Program-made: the position numbers and the translations under genes
Notes under the pieces: model-generated
What the model was told of the DNA's origin: nothing
The model's input: only the letters and a program-made list of their open reading frames with translations
Databases searched by the model: none
In this document: positions 25,680 to 39,900 of the stretch, piece by piece
Layout: each line of letters begins with the position of its first letter
Position numbering within the stretch: position 1 is the first letter of the stretch
DNA from: Rotaria sordida
Taxonomy: Eukaryota; Rotifera; Eurotatoria; Philodinida; Philodinidae
Assembly (NCBI GenBank): GCA_905250125.1
Contig: CAJNOL010000337.1
Span: forward strand, 93,368-157,367
Direction of reading: 5' to 3'
Length of the DNA: 64,000 nucleotides

Positions 25680-26051
25680 ATGGCAAAATCAAATTCAAAT
25701 AGATATTCTAGTTCATTTCGAGATGATGATGATTCTGGTATTAATTGTGATTATGATAATTCATCAAGAATGACATTAATTGAACCATCTTTACAAATAA
25801 ATCAATCAAAATTAATACCATTACCTATTCCAGGAACTGTTGGACGAAAACGAACTCATATAATACCTTTAAATAAATTTCCATCAGATGGTATTATTGA
25901 ACGTATACGTCCAGTAACAATGAAAAATAGTGAAAATAGTGATTTTATTATTTGTAATACAAATCGTGGAACATATATTGCTTATCGAACACCAATTGTA
26001 CCTGCATGGGTTACAAAACTTGTACATGAAATTGAATTAGAACAACGATAA
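25680..26051 (+). CDS. Hypothetical protein, single exon, 123 aa
   Basis: I do not recognise this protein. It opens MAKSNSNRYSSSFRDDDDSG, then has a basic proline-rich stretch (PLPIPGTVGRKRTHIIPLNK) and ends in an amphipathic segment (WVTKLVHEIELEQR). Codon use matches the real exons nearby (A/T at third positions, TCA/CCA/ATA codons), and the frame is far longer than chance frames in this AT-rich DNA. No signal peptide, TM segment or cysteine cluster. It probably is a short cytosolic or nuclear, partly disordered protein. 5' UTR exons cannot be excluded. It is convergent with the phosphatase gene that ends at 27912. Confidence 0.65.
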   Translation: MAKSNSNRYSSSFRDDDDSGINCDYDNSSRMTLIEPSLQINQSKLIPLPIPGTVGRKRTHIIPLNKFPSDGIIERIRPVTMKNSENSDFIICNTNRGTYIAYRTPIVPAWVTKLVHEIELEQR

Positions 26052-27911
26052 AATGCAAAAACAAAAATAACTTATACGTGCATGACATTGATTAATGATC
26101 TTTATGTTTTTGTTTTTTTAATGGTTTCTTTTGTAAATATAAGATTATACATGTTTGGAATGCTTAAAATGTCATTATATTTATTTGAATATATTAAATA
26201 GATGTTTTGCATAAATGCTTGACTGATGAATATATAAGAACGAAGAGAAAGAAAAAAAGGCATCATTAGGTTTTACGCATAGTAAAACGTTTATTGTTAT
26301 TAAGTGAAACTATTCAAGTGTTTTATAGCTTAAAATAAAATTGAGTTTTATTTTTTTGTCATAATGATAAGAAATTATTTTGTATGAATTTCATGATAAA
26401 GAAGTTTTTATGTTATAAATGATAATTAAAATATAAAGATGTGATGTAAAACATCAAAACAGATGAAGTAAATATCCACTTTCATACATTTGAAGAGTAT
26501 AGAAGTTTTAAATAATCAAGTCAATGAATAATAGTAATTGTTAGTTGAAAAAAAAAGGATAATAGTCAAGGACTAGACATCTGTTCGAGATGAGTTTGAT
26601 CAAAATGTTTAGCATCAAAAATATTTGATGTTATTTTCTTTTTTTTCTTTCAATATTTAACAACTATTGTTTGTAACCTATTTGTTCTTAAATATTATGA
26701 TTCAATTGTTTGCGAAGGTAATTAACTATTTTGCATTATACAAGATAAATGATACTGTCGAATAAAATGGTTTTTTCTCTTTTGTGTGATGATGAATGAC
26801 AAAAAAAAAAACAAATATTTTATCCAACGTCAACAAGAAATCGATTGAATAATTTCACTGAAATATGAGAAATTACTTTGTCTTATTTTTGCACAATTAA
26901 CATATTGAATATTTACAAAAATTTAACCAAATATTTTATAATACGAGTCAATATTTGTACTAGAGTAATTGATCATAACTGTGTTTATCATTGATATGAC
27001 TATTTTTAATGTAGTACTATCGTCTAGTACTTAAATAGAATCAGTAAATTGCTCATAGGTACTTACCATTCTAAGCAGTAAACATTATTGAATGACTGTT
27101 TAGTATAACAATAATTCTATTAATAGAAATTATCTATCTGTCTCGTTATCCTGACATTCTATCTATATAATTATCCTATTAATTTAGCAACTCTACTTAA
27201 CATATACCAGATTAGCAAGAAAACACATATTCTATTATAGAGCAAAACAACAAAACTTTGATAATTATTCTAATTAATATGATTTATTAAGAAAATAATA
27301 ATATAAAATAAAAATAATCATAATATACCATTTTTAAATCAAAAACAAAAAACAAAAAAGTGTTCTTCCGAATAAATCGGTACAATCTTTTTTTTTTTAT
27401 TTTATTAATAAATATTCTTAATTCAAATTTGCAAACAAAAGAAAAAAGAATCTGAGCTTTTACAATTCTTGACACTCCAAATAAAACATCATCCCTAATA
27501 ATAAATTACACACATACACACATAAACAAAAACAAAAAAACAAAAAGAAGAACATTTCTCATAGCACAATGAGCAAAAGGAAACAAACAAGGAAAGAAAC
27601 AAAAAATAGGCTAAACCAAACACTTGGTTAGAAAAATAGTATCAAAAAAAAAAAAACGAACAAAATATGTACATACAATCAAAAAAACAAAGAATTCAAG
27701 AAGCTCTAGCATAATTATTATTTTTTTTTCCTTATTCTATATATTTTTTTTTTGTAAAACATCACATTTTATTCGCTTTTTTATCAGAGAATACTAATCT
27801 ACAAAGTTATTATTATTAAAAAGAGAAACAAAAAAAAAAAAAAAAAAAAAATCAAACGTCACTGTGTTGACTAGATTATTTGATTTATTTTTCTATATAA
27901 GTCAACTATTG
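26052..27911. other. Convergent intergenic region
   Basis: 1.86 kb between the orphan gene (+) and the phosphatase gene (-); it must hold both 3' ends. AT-rich, several A/T homopolymers, no coding sequence seen. Confidence 0.6.
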
Positions 27912-30900
27912 TCAAGATGAAACAAAATTATCAAATGAACCCAAATATTCAAGTGCAGAACGATAACAAAATTGATATTGATCCTATAAGAACAAAAAAC
28001 ACAAAAAAAATTTTTTTTGTGAATCAAAAAAATATTCAAAATTTTTACTTCTGTTTGAACAAGTGCTGGTCGTTGTGTGCGTAATAATTTCACCGTTTGA
28101 AATATATCAACAACACCTTCATATCGTATTCTTTCAAGTACAATACTTAACGTTAGAAAAACACCTGTTCGTCCAGCACCTTTAACATAAAAAAAAAAAA
28201 GTTTCTTATAAAACAAAAATCTTTTCAATTAAATTCTACCAGCTGAACAATGTACAACAATAGGTCCTTCTTGACCAAAACCTTCTTTAGTTTTATGTAC
28301 TTGTCCAATAAAATCAATAAAACCTTCACCAATCTTTGGTACACCTTGTTCAGGCCATTCAGTATATAGAAAATGACGAACAGTACGAGATTGTCCATCC
28401 TATTTAAAAATTAAAGTTTTTTTGTCTTTCTTTAATTAATAAAATAAAAACGAAAAAAAGTTTATCTTTACTCTTGAATCAGTCACTTTAAATTCACTTA
28501 ATAAATATTGTGGCATATTATAAGCACCAACGGGATCAACAATAAAATAACCATAACGTGTTGATCGATCTGATGGCCAATATTGTACACATTTTTCTCT
28601 ACCCATTTCTTTTAATTTTGTTAACATAACAATTATTGTTACATTATGTTCCCATATCATTCGCCAAAAATCATCTATTGTTTCATTTAATGGTCCTTGA
28701 GTTGCAATATAACCATTTTTAAATCGATAACCCTATTTAATTTATATTAATAAATATGAAGAAAAAAAAAAAAAACAATTTTGTTTTATAAAACTTACAT
28801 CAATATAAGATGCATTAATATAATCGGATCCTTCAACACCACGAATAGGAGATAAACATACACGAGTATTTTCATCTAAAAATTAAAAATAATATTTTTT
28901 TTTTTTTTTGAAAAATAAAATTAACTTACAAGGTAAAATATTCACAAGACGATTTTTAAATTTATTAGCTGGATTATTTGCACTTAAAAATTTCGATGGT
29001 AGTGCTTTGACATTTGCCAAACGCTTAACATTTTAGAAAAAAAAACAGAAGAAATTTATTTAATGTTTATAAAAAAAAAATATATTCTTTTGTTTACTTT
29101 AAATTCAAGTTCCATTTCTGTTAATGAAGTATCATTTATTGGTTGTAATAATCGTTGTAAATGTGTTAATAAATTTCTTGCTAAAACTTCAGTTTGACCT
29201 GATTGAATAGCTTCATTTATTGCTTCATAAATAAATATATATTGTTCTTCAGTTTGAACAATATAATTTCTATTAAAAATAAACAATAATATTTTCTTTT
29301 TCTTTTTTATTATCTTATCTAAAGTCAAATATGCGAAGAATTTTCTTAACTTCCCATCTTATCTTATTTTACCTTGAGGAAAAATAGCTCGAAGTGAAAA
29401 AAAAATAGTTCTTCTTTAATTATTCGCTTCGTTCAATATTCATGAATATAGATATGAAGTAAGAGAACGAGCAAACATAACCATGCTAATTTACAGATGA
29501 ATAACATCAGTCATTTTAATATCCGGTTAGAAAAATATTTTTTGGTGTTGTGGTTCTGCTAGGACCAGAACTATCTTGTCCATCTCTATGCTATTTATTA
29601 CATCTTTCATAGAAATTTCTATTCATATGACTTCATTCGATCGAAATATTAGAAAAAAAAGCCAATTCTGAATTTACATAGAAATTTTTTTTGTTTTCAT
29701 AAATTCTACAATTAATGATTATCTCAGTGTAAGATAAACAAAATTTTTTATTTTTAATTACCGTTGGGCTCTTAATAAAGTAACATGTCCATAAATATCA
29801 ATTGTTTTTTCATGTTTTAATCTTTCTAATAAAGCATCAATAACAACAAAACAACCCGTACGACCAACACCAGCTGAACAATGTACAACAATTGGACCAG
29901 CATCAGGTGGATTAAGAACTTTAACTCTTCGAACAAACATTAAAAATGATGTTGCATGTTCTAATATTCCATGATCTATAATATATCAATTAAAATTAAT
30001 AATCAAAAAACAAAAAAAAGGATTTTCTTTATTTGTATTCTAACCTGGCCATGCTGTAAATTGACAATGTCGAATTTCTCGTTTTTCTGGATGACCAGTC
30101 TAAAATTATTTATTAACATATTCTTTATATTTAAATAATAATAATAAAAAAAAAACAAAAAATCATACCCATGCTATAGTAAATGTACGTATACTATAAG
30201 ATGCAAGTTCAATAAAATCCGTTAAAGTAACATGTATTGAACCATAAATTTCTGTTCCTCTTGTTGGCCAATATTGATCACATTTAAGACGATTTCTTTC
30301 TTCTAATTTTGTCATCATAACAATACAAGCTGAATTTGTTTCCCATATCATTCTCCAAAAATCAGCAAATGTATTTGGTAATGGTCCTTGTGTTGCTATA
30401 TAAGCATTTTGTTTTCTATATCCATCTAAATAATTTGCATTTATATAATCACTTCCTGATAATCCATCAATTGTATGTAAAATAACACGTGAATGATCAT
30501 ATGCAATAACATTAGCATAACGATTTTTTGCTTTATTATATTCTAATTTAGAATTTTCCCATGAAAATTGTTGACCAGGATCAATAGACTAAAAAATATT
30601 TAAAAAAAAAATGAATTAATTATAAAATTATTTATTTATTTTTACTTCATATTCTTGTGAAAATTTATAATTATCAGCTGCTTTTAAACGTTCAAGATGT
30701 TCAGAAAATTCATCAATATGTATAGGAGGATAATTTGTTAAAATTATTTCTTTATTATTATTATTTGTATTATTATTATTATTATTATATGTATTTATAA
30801 TTTGATTTCGTCGTAATTCAACATGTTCATTTGATGATGTTGGTGATATTGTTGATGGTAATGTTGGCATTTGCATTTCCATTGTTAAAACTTTTGGTGT

Positions 30901-33900
30901 TAAATCAAATGGTACACATTCAGGTGGTGGTGTTAAAGATTTTTTTTTTGTTCGATTATATTTTAATATAAATATAATTATAATAAGAACAATTAAAAAT
31001 ATTAATACAATTATACCAAATATCCATAATAAATTATATAATGTATCTTGATTTTGTGTTTGAACTAATTTAGGTAATAAATTTATTTGTATTGTTGAAC
31101 TTGATGTTGTTAAATTTTCTTTTTTACGATTAAAACCCCATGATACTAATTTAACTTTACATGGATGCATTACTGGTGAATTATTATAAACACGACCATG
31201 AAATGGTTCCCAATCACGTGTTTCTTTACCATCACCTAACATAAATATTTCCGGTAATTGAGATTCATTAAATACTGCTGCTGTATAACAACATTCACGA
31301 CGACCCTATTTTTAAAAAGAAGAAAAACATCTTTTTTTTTTTATAGAAAAAAACTGTTAGTAGAATTAAAATATAAAACGCAATATAACTGCTATTCATA
31401 ATAACAGAGAGATTATTTTATTCTATCTATTTTGTGACATATATCTTTATCATTTAATCCTTTAGAAATGCAATAGGAAAGTAGTTCGTATGTTAAAATG
31501 GGACATTATTGATATACAATCTATGATGGCTTCTAGCTAGTAGAGTCCGGGATTGCAAATTTTAGATCCGATGAGCTCCACTGATTATCATCTGTTGGAG
31601 AGTCCAAATCTTTTACTTCAACACTCCTTTTAGATTATGTTTTACAAAGATAAAAGAAATCTTTTCTTTTTCTTTTTTTTTTCATACTTCTTGTGGTACA
31701 TATGCTCGAAATGAAAGATGTTCAATAAGATGAACAACAATATAATATCGATCAATAGGTCCATTTTTTGTTGATGCACGATGAAGACGTAAATAAACTT
31801 GTGGAATTTGTGATAAACTATTTGTTCGAGTTGAAATTCGTCGATCTTGTTCAGGTCGATCAACATATGGTGGTGCATCATAATCAGTTGAAAAACGTAT
31901 TGTTGCTGGACGACTATAAATTTTAATTGATGATTGTTCAGATGATGTTATTGTTCCAGTTAAATTAAATGTATATTCAGTATTTGGAACTAAACCAGTA
32001 ACAAGCCATTCACGTGCACCTTGTGTTGGTGGAATTGATATAAGACCAGCTAAATTATGATGTGATGTAGAACGTAGTGTACCTAAACCATCAACATAAT
32101 TTTGTATACCTTCATAATGTACCTATTAGATAAAAACCAAAAAAAGAAGTTATACAAAAATGTTTAACTCTTTTTTTTGATTAACAAACTTCAAGTTTTT
32201 GTATTTGTCGACGTGAATCAAGATTAGTTTCATTAAATAAAAATAATAATTTAACACTATTAGATGTAAGATCAACATAAGTTAAATTATATGGTCGACT
32301 TAATTGATCATCATATTGAATGATTTCTTTTGTGCCTACAAAACAAAAAAAAAATTCATCTCATTCACATTTTGAATCAAAGAAATCACTTCCAATACGA
32401 AACATTCTATGTTATATAAGAATTAAATTAGAATTGAAAAATTTCAAATGAGAGAAGTAAAGATATCGATTACACTTCAATATTCAAAATTTTGAATATA
32501 ATCTCAATTAGAATTTGCCATAAAACTTGAATTGAAAATTACATATCATCACAATTAATTGTTATTTAATAATTTAAAATTCCCTAATGCATACATCAAT
32601 AACCATACAATTATTAGGAGGATTTTTCCTATATAAAACAAAAAAAAAAACCTAATCTTAAATAGATCTATCTATTGCATGACGATAATTATTGTACAAT
32701 ATTCCAAATTATCGAAACACAAAATACTAATTTTTTTTTTTTGTTCTAATTAAATATATAAGAAAATTTTTTGTTGTCTCATTCTCAAGAGACATATCTA
32801 CACAGTTGATTATTGATCTCTATGGACAAACTAATCGAATTGATGATTAAACGCGAATATTTTTTCATAAGATTGCTCATTCACTTAATCGATTCTTTTT
32901 TTTTTTTTTTTTAAGTTCATTTTTGTCATTATTATATGATAATGGTCAGTCGAAAAAAAAAAAAAAGATCATTTTACAGACCAATGATTACATGATAGGC
33001 GCATCATCACGTCGAACACCAGACGGAGATCATTAAAAAGAATTTGTGCATGAAGAATTTATCACGCAAGACATGTGCTTATACTTATCTCTTGCTGTTC
33101 GGAATGCATATAACATCAATTAAGATCAGATCCAGGAAAGAAAAAAAAAAAACAAAAGACGAACAACTTATTTTGTTTCTTTTTTTTTTGTTGGCCTTGA
33201 TATAACAGAAAAAAAGAAAAGTCTTAAGTCAATGAACCTTTTTTCTTAAAGGCATGATGAATAATTTCTTATGTTTTTCTTTTATTCTTCTTCTTCTACG
33301 ACATACTCTTTTTAAAAAATCATTCAACTAATATTGATTGTCAAAGGTTTCTACGTTCAGATTTAATTGAGATGGCAAAAATGAAATGACATAAAGTAAA
33401 AAAAAAAAAAAGAAATTTTCTTTTTTTCTTGTCACGCAATAAAAAAAGAAAATTTCTTTTTTTTGTTATTTTTTGATAAAGACAAAAGAGAATAAAAAAA
33501 TCTTACGATGATATATATCAGCAACATGAATTTCAGATAAATCTCCTTCACGTCGTGTTGTTCCTGATGTATGTGATGGATCATAATGATTAGCAGAAGA
33601 AAATTCTGCACTAACACGAACATTATACATAGCATCAGGTTTTAAACCACTTATAATTGCCGATGTTGCACCTGACTTTATTGGTGAAAATAATGACCAT
33701 TTATTTTCAGGTTTATTTTCAGCTTTATCATTATAATGAACAATATATCGTTCAACTAATGGATGATATACTTGTGACCAAAAAACTTGAATTGTTGTAG
33801 CATTTATACGAACAACACGAATATCACGTGGTGATGGATCTAAATTCATATTTATTTATTTATTTATAAGTGAAAATAAATTATGTAAAAATATTGCTAT

Positions 33901-36900
33901 GTAATAAAAAAAGAAGAAGAAGAAAATATGAAAGTTTTATTTTATCTTACAAGTTGATGCACGAGGTACTTGAGCATAATATATATTTGGTGGTGCAGTA
34001 ATATTGAATATTGGATGATAATTTAGGAAAAGAAGTAAAAGTATAAGAATATGATGATGAAACATGAAGTAAGGTGTTAAAATAATGATTGGTTTTGTAT
34101 TAGTATTGTTGTCTGTATCATTATATAATAGATGTTAGTTGTTTCTATTCTTTAGTTTTAATACAATAATCTATGATGAAAGGCTCATTGGTAAGTTCTT
34201 TCTTCTTCTTCGGTTTTTTTTTACGTTTCTTTTTCTTGTTTTAATAATAACCACATTAAGATAGGGAAGTTAGGAAGAAAAAACGATCAAATTTTACATC
34301 TGTGTAATGTCAAGAAAAGAAACTTTCTTTGGTTGAACGTTCTCGCTCGTTCTGTACTTCTCTACTAAGTTGATTCTTTCTTCTCTTCGAGGCAGTTAAT
34401 GCCACAAAGAGAAAAAAGGATAGGACGTGAAGAGAAAAAAAAAAGAGAGATATCTAATGCTACTACTTCTCTTGCCTTTTTTTGTCTACTTAGAAGATGC
34501 AAACAAAAAAGAAATGTATGTGTGTATAGATGTGTGTGTGTGTGTGTGTGTGTGTGTGTTCGCCTCATAGGAGAAAGAAAAGAACGGCAAAGAATGGGAA
34601 CAGCATCAAAAGAGAAATCTCGAATACAAGAGGTTGATGAAGTCGAATTGAGTCGCATGCATGTTTATGTATGTGCATACATGTAATATGAAGCCTTAGT
34701 CATGCGCATGATCTGATTTATGACAAAATAGATGTTAGCCTATTTGGTTTATCAAATTCAACATTTAATTGAACACATTCAGATACAAAAAAAAACACAC
34801 ACACACACACGCACACATACGCATACAGAAAAATTCTCTTATTCTATTGAAAGACCTTCGAGTTTCTTTTTTTTCTTGTTCTTTCTCTCTTATATGTCAA
34901 TCGATCATCCTTCTTTTCCGTGTGACATAAATCAAATATAATAATGGCTGCCACTCATTCGAGAGCGTATTTATGTGTGTGTGTGTGTGTGTGTGCGAAT
35001 GCACATGCTTTTACAATAGGATGTCGTTCTGTCAACATCATACAGCAAGAATAGCAAAGAAGAAAAATTGTCTTTGTTCTTTCTCATTGAATTTTTTTTG
35101 CATATTTTAAAATGTTTAAAATAGTGAATAAAGAAAAAGAAAAAGAAGTAAAATATTATGCATTTAAACTTACTGAGTATATTGACATAAAGTTGATAAT
35201 CAATTATAGATGAATTTTGTCCATTACGATCAGAACATCGAGCAGCAAAATAAACAGTTCGATTTGGATGAATACCTTAAAAAATAAAAAAATATTTATT
35301 TAAATAAAACCAAAAAAATGAAAAAAAAGATGAATTCATATACCAAATGGATCATTAGCATCAATTTGAATATCAAATTTTTTAATTGTATTATCAAATG
35401 ATTGTGATTGTATAGTTCGATTTGTTTGACCAAGTTCAATTACAGTTATATAAATTTTATCTATAGCATTTATATTTGATGGTAAATCCCATGTAACACT
35501 TAATGTATGAGCATTAACAACATATGCTGTTAAATTACTTGGAGTTAATTGTCCTAAAACAAAATAAAGCGGGAAAATATTTTTTTTGAATTTCGATTGA
35601 ATTTTTTCTTTTTGTTTTCTGTCGTTTTTTTGACTATAATGAATATATCTAATCTTAATAATGAAATACTTATGTCCGAAAATAAACATCAATATAATCA
35701 TACATATGGTATCGATTTATCTTCATTTATTGAACAATATAAAATAAATAAACAAACTAAAATTTGTCATTTATGTTGTTTATTTACAATGAAATGTTAT
35801 CATCAATATCAAACATTAAATTATTTAAATATACAATATAGAAATGAAAAAAATTCTAATGCTATTTTATCATCAATAGATATTTGGAAAGATGATATAA
35901 AGAAAAATAATTATCTTAAACAAAATTATTCTCCTCTATATAATATTCCATTATGTTTTCATAATAATTTTTTATTAAATAATAAACAAAATTTTAATAA
36001 TGAAAAATCATTAGAAACTATTAAGGTTTTTTTTTTTTTTTTAATAAAATTATTATTTAATAAATATTTTTGAATTTAATTAGAAAATTTTATTATCACA
36101 TCGATCATATGAAAGTCTTCTTCATCGTTTACCAAGTCCACCAAAACCTAGACTTAGTCAAACATCATTAACTGATAGTAATATTATCGAACCAATTACA
36201 TTAATTGATGATGTGAGTTAAATGAGAAATTCTATTCTATTGAACTATCGACTAGAGCCCATCATCGGATCGGGTTCCGATCCAAAAATTTTTGTACTAG
36301 ACAAACTCTCTCCTATCACCAGTTGTCTAATTATGATGGATTATGAGCAAGATACTGTTTGAAATGAAAATAAAAAGATATTGATAATTTGTTTATTTTC
36401 CTATTAGGAAAAGAAATAGAATTTTGTAAGATGAAAGTAATTATGTTTAATGTTAGACGTCTTTTTTCTTTTTCTTTTTTTTTTTGTTTTTGAACTATAT
36501 ATAGTTTCTTGATAGAATAACTACAACTCAGTTAAATGTTTTATAGCATTAAGTACATCGGAAATTATAGGGCTTGTATTTGCGGAAATAATTTTTGAGA
36601 AAGTGTTGCCAACATCGTGTTATATTATGATGTTCATCAATGTTGATAAGATAAAACGGAAAAAGTTTTTGAAAGTATAGATATGGTAAAATTTCATGGA
36701 TATTATTTTTTTAAGTTACAAAAAAATTCTTCAATCTTCTCAGTAAAAAAGCAAAAATAAATCTAAGTTTAAAAAGAATTAACACTGTATGATATCTTGA
36801 TTTTCAAAGAAAGATTTATACTAAAATCGAATTTTTTTGAGAATTATAAAGTCTATTATCCTATTTACAATTCTGAACAAAAATCTTTTCAAGAATATCT

Positions 36901-39900
36901 TGTTTATTTGAGTGAAAATCGAATTCTAATGAATGGAATCTTTTTTTTTTAACTATGAAATTCATAACTTTAAAAGATTGTCTTGTTGCTTATCAAATAC
37001 ATGATTAATAATACTGAATATTTTCATATAAAATGTAAGTATAGTCTATAATCTTTCTTCATTCAAGAGATAAATTGATTTGCTCGAATATTAGTGTCTC
37101 CGGATCCTTGACACTTATAAGATGATTATTTGTATGTCATTTCGCTCTAGTATAACATCCGATTCTAAGACCTGTGAAAAACAATATCAACATATGAAAG
37201 ACGTTTCTATAAAAATTTCAGATCAATTTATTGAACTATTACTAACGAGAGAGAATATTCATAATTGGTCAATCACTTTTCGCTTAAAGCTATTTCCATC
37301 TAATCTATCATGATGATTAGTAAAAAAAAAATCTGTTTTAGCTTTTCAATCTTCACTTGTTAAGTTAGAGACATTTTACTCGTTTTTTGGTCTTTGAGCA
37401 TCGGATCATTGGAGGATCTAAATGAATGACTTTCGAGCTGAAATTTTGTTCATAGAAGAGTCTTATAGTTATTAGAAATTTTTCAAAGTTGAAGTCAAAA
37501 TGAACGCATCTTAAATGAAATATTCAACACATTTTTTTGAGCTATATTTCAAAACAAGATAATTTTCATTACAAACAGATATCTCGATAAGGATAGGTTC
37601 ATTCTTACCAGGGAACCTCTCGAGGTGATAAAAAGCTTTTCGATTCAGACTACTTTTATCTTGTAGACCCTAGTGAGTAGTGAAATACCCTGACTTGGTT
37701 CATCCCCTTATTGCTTTGTAATGGAGTTATGAACATTTTACTGGTTTTTCGACCTATAGCACTATGTGAGCAGCCACAGTAAATAAGTGTGTTTCGATCT
37801 GAAATCTTGTCCATAAAGAGGTCTTATGAATACTAGAATATTGTGAAAGTTTCAGACAAAACGAATGTGTCCTTGTTGAAATAATGAATTTTAAAAAAGT
37901 GACTATCTCTGACACGAAATTAAAATTTACCTCGGAAAACAGTTGTTTTTTTTTGAAATTCATTATTTCAACAAGGACGCATTCGTTTTGTCTGAAACTT
38001 TCACAATATTCTAGTATTCATAAGACCTCTTTATGGACAAAATTTCAGATCGAAACACACTTATTTACTGTGGCTGCTTACATAGTGCTATAGGTCGAAA
38101 AACCAGTAAAATGGTCATAACTCCATTACAAAGCAATAAGGGGATGAACCAAGTCAGGGTATTTCACTACTCACTAGGGCCTACAAGATAAAAGTAGTCT
38201 GAATCGAAAAGCTTTTTATCATCTCGAGAGGTTCCCTTGTTAGTCAAACTTTGAGCAATTTCTAATTACTATAAGATCTCTCTATGGAGGAAATTTTAGC
38301 TCGAATTTTGTTCATTCAAATACCAAGCGATCTGATGGTCATAGACTAAAAAGGAAGTAAAACGACTCTAACTTAACAAATGACGATTGGCAAGTCAAAA
38401 CAGACTTTTTCACTATTCATCATAACCGATTGAATGATAATAGTCTCAAGCGAAAAGCGATTGAACAGTCGGCAACGTTCTCTCGTGAGTTATGAACTTT
38501 GAAAGGACAATAGATAATTTTGTGTATACAGATGTTTAGAGTAAAATGACTAAAATTCTTGCAGACATTGACGGAACCTTCAAGAAATGTTTACGATAGA
38601 TAGCTGAAATATAATGCTACATAATAAAAGGTCCGTCAATTCACAACGTACTCCCTCTTAAGAGTTATGAAGCTCAAAGCAAACATAGACACACCATTCA
38701 TCATAACTCAATATCTGTTCAAGCAAGCCAGAGAATGTAGATAGTTCTATTGCTATATATTCATAGTGAAGTATGAGCAAACAAATTTTCAGAGCTCTAT
38801 CCTTTATAATGACTGAAATCCGGATGAGATGAGAAAGACTTTTATCCATTAGTGTAATTAATTCAAAATCAATTTTTAACTAAAGAAAAATAACTATATT
38901 AATTATTTATAGATTTTCAAAGAAATATACAGAAAAATTCTTAAATATTTTCTTCATATATTTGAATTCAAAATATCTACATAATATTATCTTCAATTAC
39001 AAATAGATTTCTTTATATAAACGATCAAAATATATCTCTACAAACACATACAATTATTCACACTATTTACTCGAACTAGAGATGTGCGGAACCAAAAAAA
39101 AAAACAAACTTTACCGAAAACTAGAACTCAAGCTTATCGTAAAAGTATTCTATAGTTTTAAGTAAATCATCAAATGAATCAGAACATGATTCAAGAGAGA
39201 TGACCAAAAAATAAAAGTGCTAGTCACCAACTAAATAAATAAATAAAAAAGCCGAATATTGAAGAATTATTTTAGATATGATACAAATAAATTCTAGAAT
39301 AGTTTTCTCGAGATTGACATCTAAAAAACTAAAATCATCGGAATCGAGACAAAAAAAACCTTGCTTCTGCACGTCTCTAACTCTGATGTTTTATCATTTT
39401 TCTATAGAAAGACAATTAAATTTATATCTTAAAACAAAAAAAAGATTTAGAATAAATCTAATTCCATAGATAATGTACAACGAAGATCAATTAATGAATA
39501 AAACTTCATCATATTCAAATCATATGATATCAAATTCAATTAAAAAATCTCTTATTCATCAGGCATATTCATATTTATTTTAATATCATAAATCAAATTT
39601 TACTATTTAGTCACATATATCTCTTTTCTAAATAACAGACTAATGATTCGATGACATCTTTCTCATCATCTATCGATTTAAATTATTCTCCAACAAAAAA
39701 ATTTGTAAATAACAATACTTATCTTATCTTATATAACATAATAATTATTTTCTATAATAGAAATTAATGAATAAAGAAATGTTAATCGAAAAACTTTCTT
39801 CATCACATCATCAATCAAATGAAAAATCAGTATTAATTGACAATAAATGTAATCATATAGAATGAACAAAACAAATTTTTTTTTTTTTTCTATTAAAATT

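Noticed and set aside
31550-31590. Sequences resembling the 1770-1800 and 36256-36290 stretches (GGATC-rich, GATCCGAT)
   Set aside because: Similarity by eye is limited to short GATCC-containing words; not enough to claim a repeat family.
34365-34941. Open frames of 69-97 codons across the 34.4-34.9 kb region on both strands
   Set aside because: They are made of (TG)n/(CA)n microsatellites and AG-rich DNA, overlap on opposite strands and show no protein-like composition.
37754-38093. Two 69-codon open frames with almost the same protein on opposite strands
   Set aside because: They are mirror images produced by the palindrome, not genes.
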